A stretch of DNA of 64,000 nt. It comes from Nitrososphaerota archaeon. GTDB taxonomy: Archaea > Thermoproteota > Nitrososphaeria > Nitrososphaerales > Nitrosopumilaceae. The DNA is taken from contig JAJPKL010000023.1 in assembly GCA_021323705.1 (NCBI GenBank), positions 1 through 64,000 on the forward strand, read 5' to 3'. Both the position numbers and the translations under genes were made by a program. Below, piece after piece: positions 34,315 to 42,311 of this stretch. The first letter of the stretch is position 1. Each line of letters begins with the position of its first letter. The notes below the pieces were generated by a model. That model worked only from the letters and a program-made list of their open reading frames with translations, did no database searches and was not told the DNA's origin.

Positions 34315-34503
34315 TCCCTGCAAAGGAATATCCTCCCAAGACAGGCATCATGCAGCAAACGTGTGATACGGTAAGGCAAACCCTACCGTAAAAGAACCCA
34401 GCGGAGAAATCCGAAGGGAATGACGACAATGGTCGTCTGTCTTTGAATGCTTGCATTCTCACGCAGTGTGTAAATCACACACAACTGCATGATAGAGTTT
34501 TTT
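34315..34503 (+). ncRNA. Structured non-coding RNA, class unknown, about 190 nt
   Basis: This intergenic stretch folds densely on the plus strand. A 7-bp stem joins 34367-34373 to 34384-34390. A 4-bp stem with a GAAA tetraloop covers 34402-34413. A 6-bp stem (GACGAC/GTCGTC) covers 34422-34437, and a 5-bp stem covers 34445-34458. A terminal hairpin at 34463-34488 is followed by six T. A TATA-like box sits upstream, so it looks like an independent transcript. Fragments recall RNase P (AGGAA..UCC, GCAGCAAAC) and the TPP element (GAACC...AAGGGAA), but the core motifs of both are missing. It could also be a leader of the MFS gene 83 bases downstream. Confidence 0.6.
34463..34503 (+). terminator. 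Hairpin plus T run
   Basis: GCAGT/ACTGC encloses GTGTG/CACAC, and after a short gap comes TTTTTT (34498-34503). It is placed to end the structured RNA before the MFS gene. Confidence 0.5.
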
Positions 34504-34585
34504 CCCAATTATCACAAAATAGACTAAATTATGCAAATTATTCAAATAGATTATACAATAATGCCATCTCTATAACTGTCTGAAC

Positions 34586-35854
34586 GTGCAACCAGTACAA
34601 TCACAAAAGTGGATGTGGTACATTCTTCCAGGCCAGATTTCTGTACAAGGTCTGAATATTGTAATTCCTTTGTATGTAATATCTCTTGGTGGCGACATAG
34701 GAGAAGTTGCAATAATCACTGCTCTTCAGAATGCTTCCATTGCCACAGGTTCTATTTTTTGGGGCAAGATAATCGATAGATTTCACGCCAGACGGTTTAT
34801 ACTTCTCATATCATTCTTTGTTGTTCTGCTTAGCAGTGTTGGCATGTATCTGACTACGTCGATTACCGCACTTTATGTCATTTCGCCCATACTTGGATTT
34901 TTTCTAGTTGGCAGAAATCCTGTAACTCAATTGCTTGTGATGGAATCTGTGCAGAAGAATCTTTGGAGTTGGCTTTTTGCAAGAACATCAATAATTAGTA
35001 CTCTTGGAATGTTAGCTGCGATGATAATTGGAACCGTTGATAGTCTCTATCTTGATCTAAGGCCATATTTTTTGATCTGTGCGGCATCAAGCGGAATAGC
35101 GATGGTTCTTAGCACAAGTGTTAAGGGTGCAGGATTCCATCTTGAGCGAAGTAGCGTGGCCCATTCCATACATGGCTTGCGCTACATAATGAGTCACTAT
35201 CATTTTGTCTTTCCAAAAATTCCCGAACTATATGATTTCAAGCACATAATTACAATATTTAAGGGAAAGATAAGCAATGAGATTGGAATTTTCTATATTG
35301 CAATATTCTGTTTCAATCTTGGGAGCAACATGTATTCAACAGGTTGGAGTCCTTTTCTTGTAAGCCGCCATTTTTCAAATTCTGGAATTTTCCTAAACTA
35401 CATGATTCAGATGGCTACTATGCTGCTTATCTTTTTTGTAGCTCCTAAAATAATTTCCAAGGTGGGGGAAGAACGATCTACGTTAATGGCATTCATGCCT
35501 AGAATTTTAGCTGTAGTAATTCCTGCTGTAACAATTCCAATAATGATAGGGAGTGTAGGTACATTGTTGGCCATCATTTCATCCTGTCTTTTAGTTATTG
35601 GGTTTTCTATTTTTAGTACATCAAGCTCAGTCATCTTTTTCAAAAGCATACCACAGGGTTTTGAGGGAAAGTATCTTGGAGTCAACAGTGCTGTGACCGG
35701 AATTGGCGTTTTTATGGGGGCTCTTATTACTGGAAATCTTACAAAGGCGTTTGGTTACTCTGCGCTGTTTTTCTCTTCTGCCACAATACTAGTTGTTTCC
35801 TTGATTTTATTTGGAATGTATTTCCGCTACAGACTATCGCACAAGATAGCCTAG
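34586..35854 (+). CDS. Major facilitator superfamily transporter
   Basis: This 422-residue protein starts at GTG 34586 and has about twelve membrane helices. The loop after helix 2 reads GKIIDRFHARRF, the MFS signature, and the two halves are linked by a longer loop near residues 190-230. The substrate is not evident. If the RNA upstream acts as a leader, its ligand could hint at the cargo, but this is unproven. It converges with cdvB, overlapping by 4 bases. Confidence 0.85.
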   Translation: MQPVQSQKWMWYILPGQISVQGLNIVIPLYVISLGGDIGEVAIITALQNASIATGSIFWGKIIDRFHARRFILLISFFVVLLSSVGMYLTTSITALYVISPILGFFLVGRNPVTQLLVMESVQKNLWSWLFARTSIISTLGMLAAMIIGTVDSLYLDLRPYFLICAASSGIAMVLSTSVKGAGFHLERSSVAHSIHGLRYIMSHYHFVFPKIPELYDFKHIITIFKGKISNEIGIFYIAIFCFNLGSNMYSTGWSPFLVSRHFSNSGIFLNYMIQMATMLLIFFVAPKIISKVGEERSTLMAFMPRILAVVIPAVTIPIMIGSVGTLLAIISSCLLVIGFSIFSTSSSVIFFKSIPQGFEGKYLGVNSAVTGIGVFMGALITGNLTKAFGYSALFFSSATILVVSLILFGMYFRYRLSHKIA

Positions 35855-36489
35855 ACGTAGCGGGCAGAAGCTGATTGATCGCCTGCAGGCATGGAAGGCA
35901 GCTTATCATTTACTGCTGCCTCTGCTACTGCTGCCGCTTCCTGGATTATTTTCTCAGATTCTTCGTCTGTGACTCCAGAGTCAATTCCAAAGTCGCCGCT
36001 GTGGAATGTATCTGTCATCAATCCACTGAGCATATCAGTCATTCCAGATAGTTCACGGTCTGCTTCTGGCATAAATTGTACTAGGGAGGATCGCAGGCTC
36101 TTCATCAAGCCAATAGTTGGCATGATTGTCACTACCGTATCTCCTAGATCGTGGAAGGTGCTGAGCCTGAGCTCGATTTGTTCAAGTGCTATTCTAGCAT
36201 TTCCAAGTAGTTTGGTAACTTTTCTAACTTCAGCTAATTCTTTTGATAAAACTCTACTAGCAGTAAGATCATGCTGTTGAGTGGCAACTACAATTCTTTT
36301 GAATAACTTTTCATCTCTTTGTTTTAATTTTGTAATCATTCCGTCAAGTTTTCCAATTTGAGTTTGGAGTCTTTTTACTGCTTGCTCCATTCTTGGCTTT
36401 AGAGGGCCTTTTGGTCTTAAGGCGTCGTTGATTCTTTCACCAACGCTTGGTGTCTGTGGTTTTTGCCAGTTCTTTGCAAATGTTGTCAT
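35851..36489 (-). CDS. cdvB: ESCRT-III-like cell division protein CdvB paralogue
   Basis: This 212-residue protein has the Snf7 layout: a basic helical hairpin (about 28-95; LKPRMEQAVKRLQTQIGKLDGMITKLKQRD), more helices to about 150 and an acidic C-terminal region. Thaumarchaeota divide with CdvA, CdvB and CdvC, and usually carry several CdvB copies. This one has no C-terminal winged helix for CdvA binding, so it is more like the CdvB1/B2 type that forms constricting filaments at the division site. A conserved MIM-like segment for CdvC (Vps4) is not obvious. Confidence 0.85.
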   Translation of the reverse strand: MTTFAKNWQKPQTPSVGERINDALRPKGPLKPRMEQAVKRLQTQIGKLDGMITKLKQRDEKLFKRIVVATQQHDLTASRVLSKELAEVRKVTKLLGNARIALEQIELRLSTFHDLGDTVVTIMPTIGLMKSLRSSLVQFMPEADRELSGMTDMLSGLMTDTFHSGDFGIDSGVTDEESEKIIQEAAAVAEAAVNDKLPSMPAGDQSASARYV

Positions 36490-37165
36490 GTGTACGACTA
36501 AAAAAATCTGTTATTAATTTCAGGTGTAAAATGTGGTTCACAGTATGCTAAATTTAGCTAACAAATTGCTTGCTTGAGATAGCCACTGCTGGATTCTTGC
36601 TAAAAAATCAAAATTTTCGGATAATCTAGCTGGATATATCCTAGATTCAATCCCCACTACAAAGATTTACTGCATTACTGGTATTGCAATATTTCTTTGT
36701 GGATGGATTTTCTTTATGTGAATTGCAAGCGCACTGCTTGACGGTTGCGATTCACAGCAAAGTGGACATTTTTCCATTTTATTTATTGCCTGTCATCCAG
36801 AACTAACGTATTTAAGGTTTTGGTTGAAGTGTTTTAACAACAAAAAGTTATCAAATTTTAAAAAATGTTTTTTCTGTTTTTGAAAAATAATTCTTATCTA
36901 CTCATTCATTTTTTAGAAATGATTTCATCTCATCTCTTTTCAAAACACAAAACTGTTTTCAAGTTACATTACAAAAAATTTGTTGCACCGATTTACGGAA
37001 TTGCCTTTCTCCATGAATCAACTAACACTGATCTAATTATTTCAATTATTATATGATAAAAAACAAAAAATTAGAAGTTATTCAATATATATTTTAAATT
37101 TTAATAATTTCACTTATAGTTAAACCTTTTTATCTATGTTAACCGAAATTCTTATAAGATATTAT
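36490..37165. other. AT-rich intergenic region
   Basis: Apart from the small zinc-finger gene at 36667-36777 and the TFB promoter near 37126, I see nothing clear in these 676 bases. A 63-codon plus-strand reading frame at 36865 has low-complexity, AT-driven composition and was not accepted. Confidence 0.6.
36667..36777 (-). CDS. 36-residue C2H2 zinc-finger protein
   Basis: This minus-strand ORF of 36 codons starts at ATG 36777. It holds Cys4-x2-Cys7-x12-His20-x4-His25, the exact spacing of a classical C2H2 finger, with IKKIHP after the helix as in other archaeal one-finger proteins. A TTAAAT box lies about 40 bases upstream on the same strand. Small single-finger proteins are common in Thaumarchaeota and are thought to bind DNA or RNA. 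It is too short for most gene callers, so it may be unannotated. Confidence 0.65.
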   Translation of the reverse strand: MEKCPLCCESQPSSSALAIHIKKIHPQRNIAIPVMQ

Positions 37166-38080
37166 ATGACTCGCGAATCTTTTGGCTCTGGTGGACGCTG
37201 TCCACGTTGTGGAAAAGGTCCAATGGTTACAGATAGTACCACAGGCGAAATGTTTTGTGGCGGATGTGGATTTGTTATGACAGAACGCGTCGAAGAATCT
37301 GGACCAGAATGGAGATCTTTCTCCAAAGAAGAGCACGAGGACAGAAGCAGAACAGGAACTCCAACATCACTTGCAATGCACGACATGGGATTAGCAACAA
37401 TCATTGGTCCTGCAGACAAGGATGCATCAGGAAAACCACTTTCCGCATCAATGAAGAGTACCATTGAACGACTTAGGACTTGGGATAGCAGGAGTCAAGT
37501 TCATGAACCAGTAGACAGAAACTTCAGACAGGCTTTCAGTGAGCTTGATAGATTAAAGGACAAACTTGCACTGTCCGATGCAGTAATAGAAAAGACTGCA
37601 TATATCTATAGAAAAGCACTTGACAAAGGTCTTGTAAGGGGAAGATCTATTCCCGGACTCGTAGCAGCTGCACTTTATGCAGCATGTAGAGATACAGAGA
37701 CTCCAAGAACTCTAACAGACGTAGCAAGCGGAATTAATATCAAAAGAAAAGATGTGGCCCGATGCTATAGACTCTTACTTAGAGAACTTGATCTCAAGAT
37801 GCCGGTAGTTGATCCAATAAAGTGTGTCGCAAGAATTGCAAGTAAGGCAGGATTAAGCGAAAAGACAAAACGAAAAGCTTTACAGATCCTAAAGGATGCA
37901 GCTGAGATCGAGATTTCAGCCGGAAAGGATCCGATGGGACTTGCTGCTGCTGCTTTGTATCTCTCTTGTGTAATGAATGGAGAGAACAAAACACAAAAAG
38001 ATGTTGCACAAGCTGCTGGAGTAACTGAAGTAACAATTCGAAATAGATACAAGGGACTAAAAGAATCCCTAAAGCTCTAA
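37166..38080 (+). CDS. tfb: Transcription initiation factor IIB
   Basis: From ATG 37166 this gives 304 residues; an ATG at 37136 lies too close to the TATA-like box near 37126-37134 to be used easily. The zinc ribbon uses Cys12, Cys15, Cys31 and Cys34. The B-reader/linker region follows (GPEWRSF, RTGTPTS), then two cyclin-like repeats (about 100-195 and 200-300), with a helix-turn-helix near the C-terminus (TQKDVAQAAGVTEVTIRNRY) for the BRE. TFB recruits RNA polymerase to TBP-bound promoters. Thaumarchaeota usually carry several copies; this one looks complete. Confidence 0.95.
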   Translation: MTRESFGSGGRCPRCGKGPMVTDSTTGEMFCGGCGFVMTERVEESGPEWRSFSKEEHEDRSRTGTPTSLAMHDMGLATIIGPADKDASGKPLSASMKSTIERLRTWDSRSQVHEPVDRNFRQAFSELDRLKDKLALSDAVIEKTAYIYRKALDKGLVRGRSIPGLVAAALYAACRDTETPRTLTDVASGINIKRKDVARCYRLLLRELDLKMPVVDPIKCVARIASKAGLSEKTKRKALQILKDAAEIEISAGKDPMGLAAAALYLSCVMNGENKTQKDVAQAAGVTEVTIRNRYKGLKESLKL

Positions 38081-38203
38081 ATTTTTTTAAAATTAGTTTC
38101 TAATTTTACTACTGTCAAATGAGTAATCAAAAACAATCAAACAAAAAATTTTTCAATATCAATGATTCCAGAATTATTTCATCATAGTTATAGAATGAAA
38201 AAG

Positions 38204-38288
38204 GGCGTGGCCCCAATCGCAGACATTCAGAGATTACCTCTTAAGAGCCGCCCACAGCGGTCACATATATGGTCTGCGAAGCCACGCC
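38204..38288. ncRNA. Candidate cloverleaf-like RNA in a convergent gap
   Basis: GGCGTGGC (38204-38211) pairs exactly with GCCACGCC (38281-38288). After a small internal loop, TCGCAGAC (38217-38224) pairs with GTCTGCGA (38272-38279). Inside are two hairpins, AGAG/CTCT (38229-38241) and CCGC/GCGG (38248-38260). The 85-base element is GC-rich inside AT-rich DNA and lies between convergent tfb and response-regulator genes, so it cannot be a leader of either. It lacks tRNA T-loop and anticodon features. The rest of this 414-base gap is AT-rich and featureless. Strand unknown. Confidence 0.6.
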
Positions 38289-38494
38289 TACCGAGCAGTA
38301 GATTTTACATCTTTCTGCATCAGTTAATATATAAGATCAAAGTATTTAGGATTTATTATATAATTTTTGATATTTTTAACACAATTTATTAAATTTTTTA
38401 AAATAAAGGTTGTTTAAACTATAATTAGAAAGTATAACATTTACAATATTTACACAGATTGAAAATACATGGGTCTGACTGTCCTTTCTTGATT

Positions 38495-38896
38495 TTATTT
38501 TCTTGCAACAGATTCCAATTTTTCCAATTCTTGTTCTATACGCCCAACTAGCTCAGACAACGAACAAGGTTTTGGGATAAAAGTTCGTTCATCTAATTCG
38601 GGAAGTGCTTTATGAAATTCATCTCGATATTCAAGATCATGTGCAGTACAAAAACACATTTTCACGTAGTGATCTAATTTTCGTATCTCTCGATACAACT
38701 CAAAGCCATTCAGTTTTGGCATCCTGATGTCAAGAAGGCACAGGGAGTATTCAGAAGGTTTGTAGTTAGCCAACGCCAGAAGAGGATCTGTGTATGCATC
38801 AACAGAAAATCCTCTTTGTTCTAGCCCGTTTTTCAATGAATAAACAATATCATCCTCATCATCAACTACGAGAATTCTTGGTTTGTGTGTTTCCAT
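38495..38896 (-). CDS. Single-domain response regulator
   Basis: From ATG 38896 this gives 133 residues, a lone receiver (REC) domain. The acidic pair lies in VVDDEDD (about 9-14), the phospho-acceptor aspartate in CLLDIRMPKLNG near residue 56, and the conserved lysine in FIPKPCS near 108. The frame is open upstream to 39142 but that part is not protein-like. With no output domain it would act like CheY or in a phosphorelay. Its kinase is not in the window. Two GATCTAGA copies lie 11-28 bases upstream. Confidence 0.85.
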   Translation of the reverse strand: METHKPRILVVDDEDDIVYSLKNGLEQRGFSVDAYTDPLLALANYKPSEYSLCLLDIRMPKLNGFELYREIRKLDHYVKMCFCTAHDLEYRDEFHKALPELDERTFIPKPCSLSELVGRIEQELEKLESVARK

Positions 38897-39013
38897 AGTA
38901 TTTTTTGATCTAGATGGATCTAGAAAAGCACAACGACTGATTCTACTAGTATAATCTACTATAATGGAGTATCGCGAATAGACATATAATATTCCAAATA
39001 AAATTCTAAACAA

Positions 39014-39754
39014 ATGAAACTTTCTGGAAAAGTAGCCATTGTGACAGGTGGTAGTAGAGGAATAGGAAAGGCAACTGCTAAGATTTTTGCAAAGGAAGGA
39101 GCCAAAGTAGTAATTACAGCAAAGGACGATAATAGACTCCAATCCGTAGCTAAGGAATTAGGAATAGTTAGTTTTTCTGGGGATATAAGAAAAGAACAGG
39201 ATGTTGAAAATGTTGTAGCAAAAACTTTGAATAAATTTAACAAGATAGACATACTAGTAAACAATGCAGGCATATTTCCAGAAGTTAGGCCGTTACATGA
39301 AACTTCGGAAGAAAAATGGAATGAAGTTATTAATGTGAACTTGACAGGCCAGTTCCGTTTTACAAAAGCAGTTATTCCTCATATGATGAAAAATGGGGGA
39401 TGCATAGTTAATGTCTCATCAGATGCTGGACTCAAATCATTTGAAAATTTTGAAGCAGATTCATATTCTGTAACAAAGGCAGCTCTTATACATCTGACAA
39501 AGGCTTTGGCAATAGAGTATGCCAAGTACAAGATTCGCATAAATTGTGTCTGTCCAGGTATTGTTGAGACGGATATGACAGAACCCTACCTTAGAACAGA
39601 AGCAGATAGAGCAATGGCCATGGCTGAGCACCCCATAGGAAGAATTGGCTCCCCAGAAGACGTTGCAAAGGCTATACTATATTTTGCATCGGAAGACTCT
39701 TCGTGGATTACAGGTGCAATATTGCCTATAGATGGCGGAATGTCAGTAAAGTAA
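39014..39754 (+). CDS. SDR-family oxidoreductase (FabG-like)
   Basis: This 246-residue classical SDR has TGGSRGIG at 11-18, NNAG near 84, the catalytic Ser/Tyr/Lys (SSDAG ... YSVTK) near 134-157, and PGIVETDM near 180, closest in pattern to 3-oxoacyl-ACP reductase-like enzymes. Archaea lack the usual fatty acid synthase, so acetoacetyl-CoA or another ketone may be the substrate; this cannot be decided here. The C-terminal ITGAILPIDGGMSVK is typical. Confidence 0.87.
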   Translation: MKLSGKVAIVTGGSRGIGKATAKIFAKEGAKVVITAKDDNRLQSVAKELGIVSFSGDIRKEQDVENVVAKTLNKFNKIDILVNNAGIFPEVRPLHETSEEKWNEVINVNLTGQFRFTKAVIPHMMKNGGCIVNVSSDAGLKSFENFEADSYSVTKAALIHLTKALAIEYAKYKIRINCVCPGIVETDMTEPYLRTEADRAMAMAEHPIGRIGSPEDVAKAILYFASEDSSWITGAILPIDGGMSVK

Positions 39755-39796
39755 ATCAGCCATATCAAATTAATAGAACCTTGCTCACACTATTGT

Positions 39797-40021
39797 GTGG
39801 ATTCTAAAAGAAAACGCTCACTTAAGATAATCATTGTGTTAGGCATAGTCTGGTTTGCTGCTGCCTTACCAGTGCCGTTTTTGTGGTCAAATCCCGATCC
39901 ACAACATCCAGAACAATACAAGACATATCTAGAAATTGCTGCGATAGTTTCCGTTCCCTTCATTGCTATGGGGGTAGTGTGGACACTAAAACCAGAGCTT
40001 GCAACAAGGGGCTCTAGTTAA
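39797..40021 (+). CDS. Small two-helix membrane protein
   Basis: This 74-residue protein starts at GTG 39797. A basic N-terminus (SKRKRSLK) is followed by two membrane helices (about 11-30 and 44-63) around a proline-rich loop (SNPDPQHPEQYK). There are no functional motifs. It overlaps the convergent CARF-type regulator gene by 8 bases. It is likely lineage-specific. Confidence 0.6.
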   Translation: MDSKRKRSLKIIIVLGIVWFAAALPVPFLWSNPDPQHPEQYKTYLEIAAIVSVPFIAMGVVWTLKPELATRGSS

Positions 40022-40754
40022 GAAATTCAACTGCGCCATTTCCTTCAGGTGTAATTTTTATCCAACGTGTTCGACCTATTCTTTCAACATCAATGAATTT
40101 CCATTCGTTTAAGAGTGGTTGTATGATGTTTTTGTCAAGACTTGCAAATCTGGCCTGATCAAAGTTTTCTTCTTTTGCTTTGACCACAATTAGTTTTTTC
40201 TCTTCTGCAAGTTTTGCCATTTCCTTTTTTGTTATCTTGCCGCCGTGTTGTTTTATTATCTTTAATGCCTGAATCAAAGCTGGTTTTGGGGTATGAATTT
40301 CATATGCTGGGAGTTTCACTACTGTTTTGACACCAGAGGAAAGTTGTTCTCCTTTAACGCTCGAGTAGCTTTCAGGCTCGGCATAATAGGGAGTAAGCTT
40401 TGTCTTTCCCTGAAACATCATGCAGGCCATCATACAGGCGATTGCCTGAATTTTTGAACCAGAAGAACAATTTACAAAAATGTCGTTTCCCTCCTCTTTT
40501 TCTACGATTTCCCTGACTGATTTTAGTATCTTAAAGAGATCAAATCTATCTGAATATTCTGCATGAACTTCAACCTTCTCCTTTTTGAGTTGCATTCTTA
40601 TCTTTTCCATGTATCCTTGCGCCTTGTCTTTTGAGGGGTCGCCATGCATCAGGAGCCATACGCGGTCTGCCTTCATTTGCTTTGCAGGTATGGCAATCCT
40701 ATCAATTTCAAATCCTACTGGAGCAATATGCACTCGAAGGTTTACAATAGTCAT
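40014..40754 (-). CDS. CARF-like / HFX_2341-type winged-helix regulator
   Basis: From ATG 40754 this encodes 246 residues (ATG codons at 40775 and 40829 are weaker choices). The N-terminal half (VHIAPVGFEIDRIAIPAKQM, LMHGDP, then FVNCSSGSKIQAIACMMACM near 90) has the Rossmann-like pattern of the DUF6293/HFX_2341 group, which is related to CARF domains that sense nucleotides. The C-terminal half is a winged helix (KQHGGKITKKEMAKLAEEKKL; RTRWIKITPEG wing). It is probably a ligand-responsive DNA-binding protein. No CRISPR array or cas gene lies in the window, so a CRISPR role is not supported. Confidence 0.72.
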   Translation of the reverse strand: MTIVNLRVHIAPVGFEIDRIAIPAKQMKADRVWLLMHGDPSKDKAQGYMEKIRMQLKKEKVEVHAEYSDRFDLFKILKSVREIVEKEEGNDIFVNCSSGSKIQAIACMMACMMFQGKTKLTPYYAEPESYSSVKGEQLSSGVKTVVKLPAYEIHTPKPALIQALKIIKQHGGKITKKEMAKLAEEKKLIVVKAKEENFDQARFASLDKNIIQPLLNEWKFIDVERIGRTRWIKITPEGNGAVEFLN

Positions 40755-40894
40755 GATATTATGTATAGTTAACATACTAAGGTGATGATATATAATAATT
40801 GTTGATTCGCACACATAACCATGCAACAAAAATATGAACTAGAGCAAAACGAAGCCTTGTTTTATCCAAAGGTAAAGTCGATCTTCGAAGAGTA

Positions 40895-41437
40895 TTAATT
40901 TTTCATCCATTCAGTCTGTTCTAAAGAATCTATTGACTTGATAAGTTCATCAAGTTTTGTTACAACAGCATTGACTGCACGAAATTCTTCATACATCATT
41001 TTTTCTTCTTCCGGTGATAATACTTGTTTTTCTGCAATGTTAAAGAATTCATCTTCCTTTTTCATATGATCATCTAGATAGACTGCATAGGCTTTGAGAA
41101 ATCTTGCAACAGGCTCTCTTGCATCCTCCCCTTCCTTCCATTTTTGCAAGTGTTTTGAGATGTTGCCTGCAATGCGACGGCTAAACTCATGTTCTATCAT
41201 AAATGTCCGGATCTCTTCTTTTAAGGTACCATAACTTCCGACACAGGCAAAATATGCATCTTCTTCTCGTGAATAGTGAATGGCATCGAGAAATTCGAAC
41301 ATTATTGTGATCATTTTTTCGATATCTTGAAATGGAACGTCCTCCCCCGCATAGAGCTTCGTATAACATTGTACAACTATCTTTTCGAGACGACGAATCT
41401 GTCTATGATCATTGCGTAGTGTTTCAGTGGCGCTCAT
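40895..41437 (-). CDS. Hemerythrin-like HHE domain protein
   Basis: This 180-residue four-helix protein has the spaced metal ligands of the hemerythrin HHE family: His10 (NDHRQI), HYSREEDAYF near 55, EHEFSRR near 85 and DDHMKKEDEFF near 122. It would hold a di-iron centre for oxygen, nitric oxide or iron sensing or repair. In an ammonia oxidiser NO handling is a plausible role (inference). It follows the phosphoesterase gene on the same strand, 16 bases apart. Confidence 0.85.
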   Translation of the reverse strand: MSATETLRNDHRQIRRLEKIVVQCYTKLYAGEDVPFQDIEKMITIMFEFLDAIHYSREEDAYFACVGSYGTLKEEIRTFMIEHEFSRRIAGNISKHLQKWKEGEDAREPVARFLKAYAVYLDDHMKKEDEFFNIAEKQVLSPEEEKMMYEEFRAVNAVVTKLDELIKSIDSLEQTEWMKN

Positions 41438-41453
41438 TTGGCTTTACCATATG

Positions 41454-42290
41454 TTATGTATGTAAAGAAAATAAAATCACCTTTCTTGGTTCATGTTGAA
41501 CAATTGCAAAATGTGGAACCTCAGAATTTTTTACATAATGTCCTTCAGGACCTGCTATTCCCACTCTGATAAGATAGTTGTTGTCAGAATTGATTTCAAT
41601 CTCCTTTTTCTCTAGAATATGACCTGAAACCTTTTCTCTTATTGGTTTGAGAGCAGGATAAATGCGATGAATGATGCCATCTTGCATTATGGCCTCTTCC
41701 TGGTGCTGATGACCGCAAAAGATGATATGATTCTCTACATGCCTTTTAGCCTCTTCAAAAGCAGAAGAAGCCCTATAGTGGTAGCCAGCATAGGTAAAGA
41801 AATCAAATTCTTCTTCTGTCAGCCTCTGCCAAGACCTTTGGTACAACCATGCCTCATCCCGTACATTTTGTGGCATGATTTTCCTAGGATCAAGAGGGCC
41901 TCCGTGTACGCAGAAAAGATTGTATTTTTTATCAATAAATTCTTGATTTCCAAAAGTACCGTCGCTATTTTCTTTAAAAAAAGAGATATCGTCTCTAGTT
42001 AGTTTTGCGTGAGCATCCATAGATTCAAGTGAGCATGCACTGACTAGGCGGTTATACAGGAAACCCTCGTCGTGGTTGCCCATAACTGAATAAAAAGGAT
42101 AATTTTCTTGAAGTGCTTTTAGTCTGGAAAGAACCTCTCTCGGGTGGGTTCCTCGCTCTAAGACATCACCCAGATTTATTACTCGAGAGAACTCGCCGTA
42201 TCTCTTTTTGAATTCTTGACTAGAAACCATTCCCAGGATGGCATCCAAGGCATCAATGTCTGCGTGAATGTCAGAAAAAACTAAGTCCAA
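41454..42290 (-). CDS. Calcineurin-like metallophosphoesterase
   Basis: This 278-residue protein has the metal-binding motifs in order: SDIHAD (6-11), NLGDVLERG near 40, GNHDE near 71 and FCGHQHQ near 193. The first half resembles bacterial/archaeal serine-threonine phosphatase or diadenosine tetraphosphatase types, the second half is less conserved. The substrate is unknown. It sits upstream of the hemerythrin-like gene, probably in one transcript. Confidence 0.85.
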   Translation of the reverse strand: MDLVFSDIHADIDALDAILGMVSSQEFKKRYGEFSRVINLGDVLERGTHPREVLSRLKALQENYPFYSVMGNHDEGFLYNRLVSACSLESMDAHAKLTRDDISFFKENSDGTFGNQEFIDKKYNLFCVHGGPLDPRKIMPQNVRDEAWLYQRSWQRLTEEEFDFFTYAGYHYRASSAFEEAKRHVENHIIFCGHQHQEEAIMQDGIIHRIYPALKPIREKVSGHILEKKEIEINSDNNYLIRVGIAGPEGHYVKNSEVPHFAIVQHEPRKVILFSLHT

Positions 42291-42311
42291 TAGACTAATT
42301 TGGAATCTATC

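Noticed and set aside
34315-34503. TPP riboswitch or RNase P RNA
   Set aside because: GAACC...AAGGGAA recalls TPP but the CUGAGA box is missing; AGGAA..UCC and GCAGCAAAC recall RNase P but no matching 3' P4 strand or ACAGAA was found. Left as unclassified.
36865-37056. Plus-strand frame of 63 codons
   Set aside because: Composition follows the AT-rich DNA (Phe, Ile, Leu, Ser, His), there is no promoter at a sensible distance and no motif.
38204-38288. tRNA gene
   Set aside because: The cloverleaf-like fold lacks a T loop, an anticodon arm of normal size and a seven-pair acceptor stem.
38495-39142. Longer start of the response regulator
   Set aside because: The first 82 residues are Ser/Tyr/Cys-rich without family match and overlap the promoter area and start of the divergent SDR gene.
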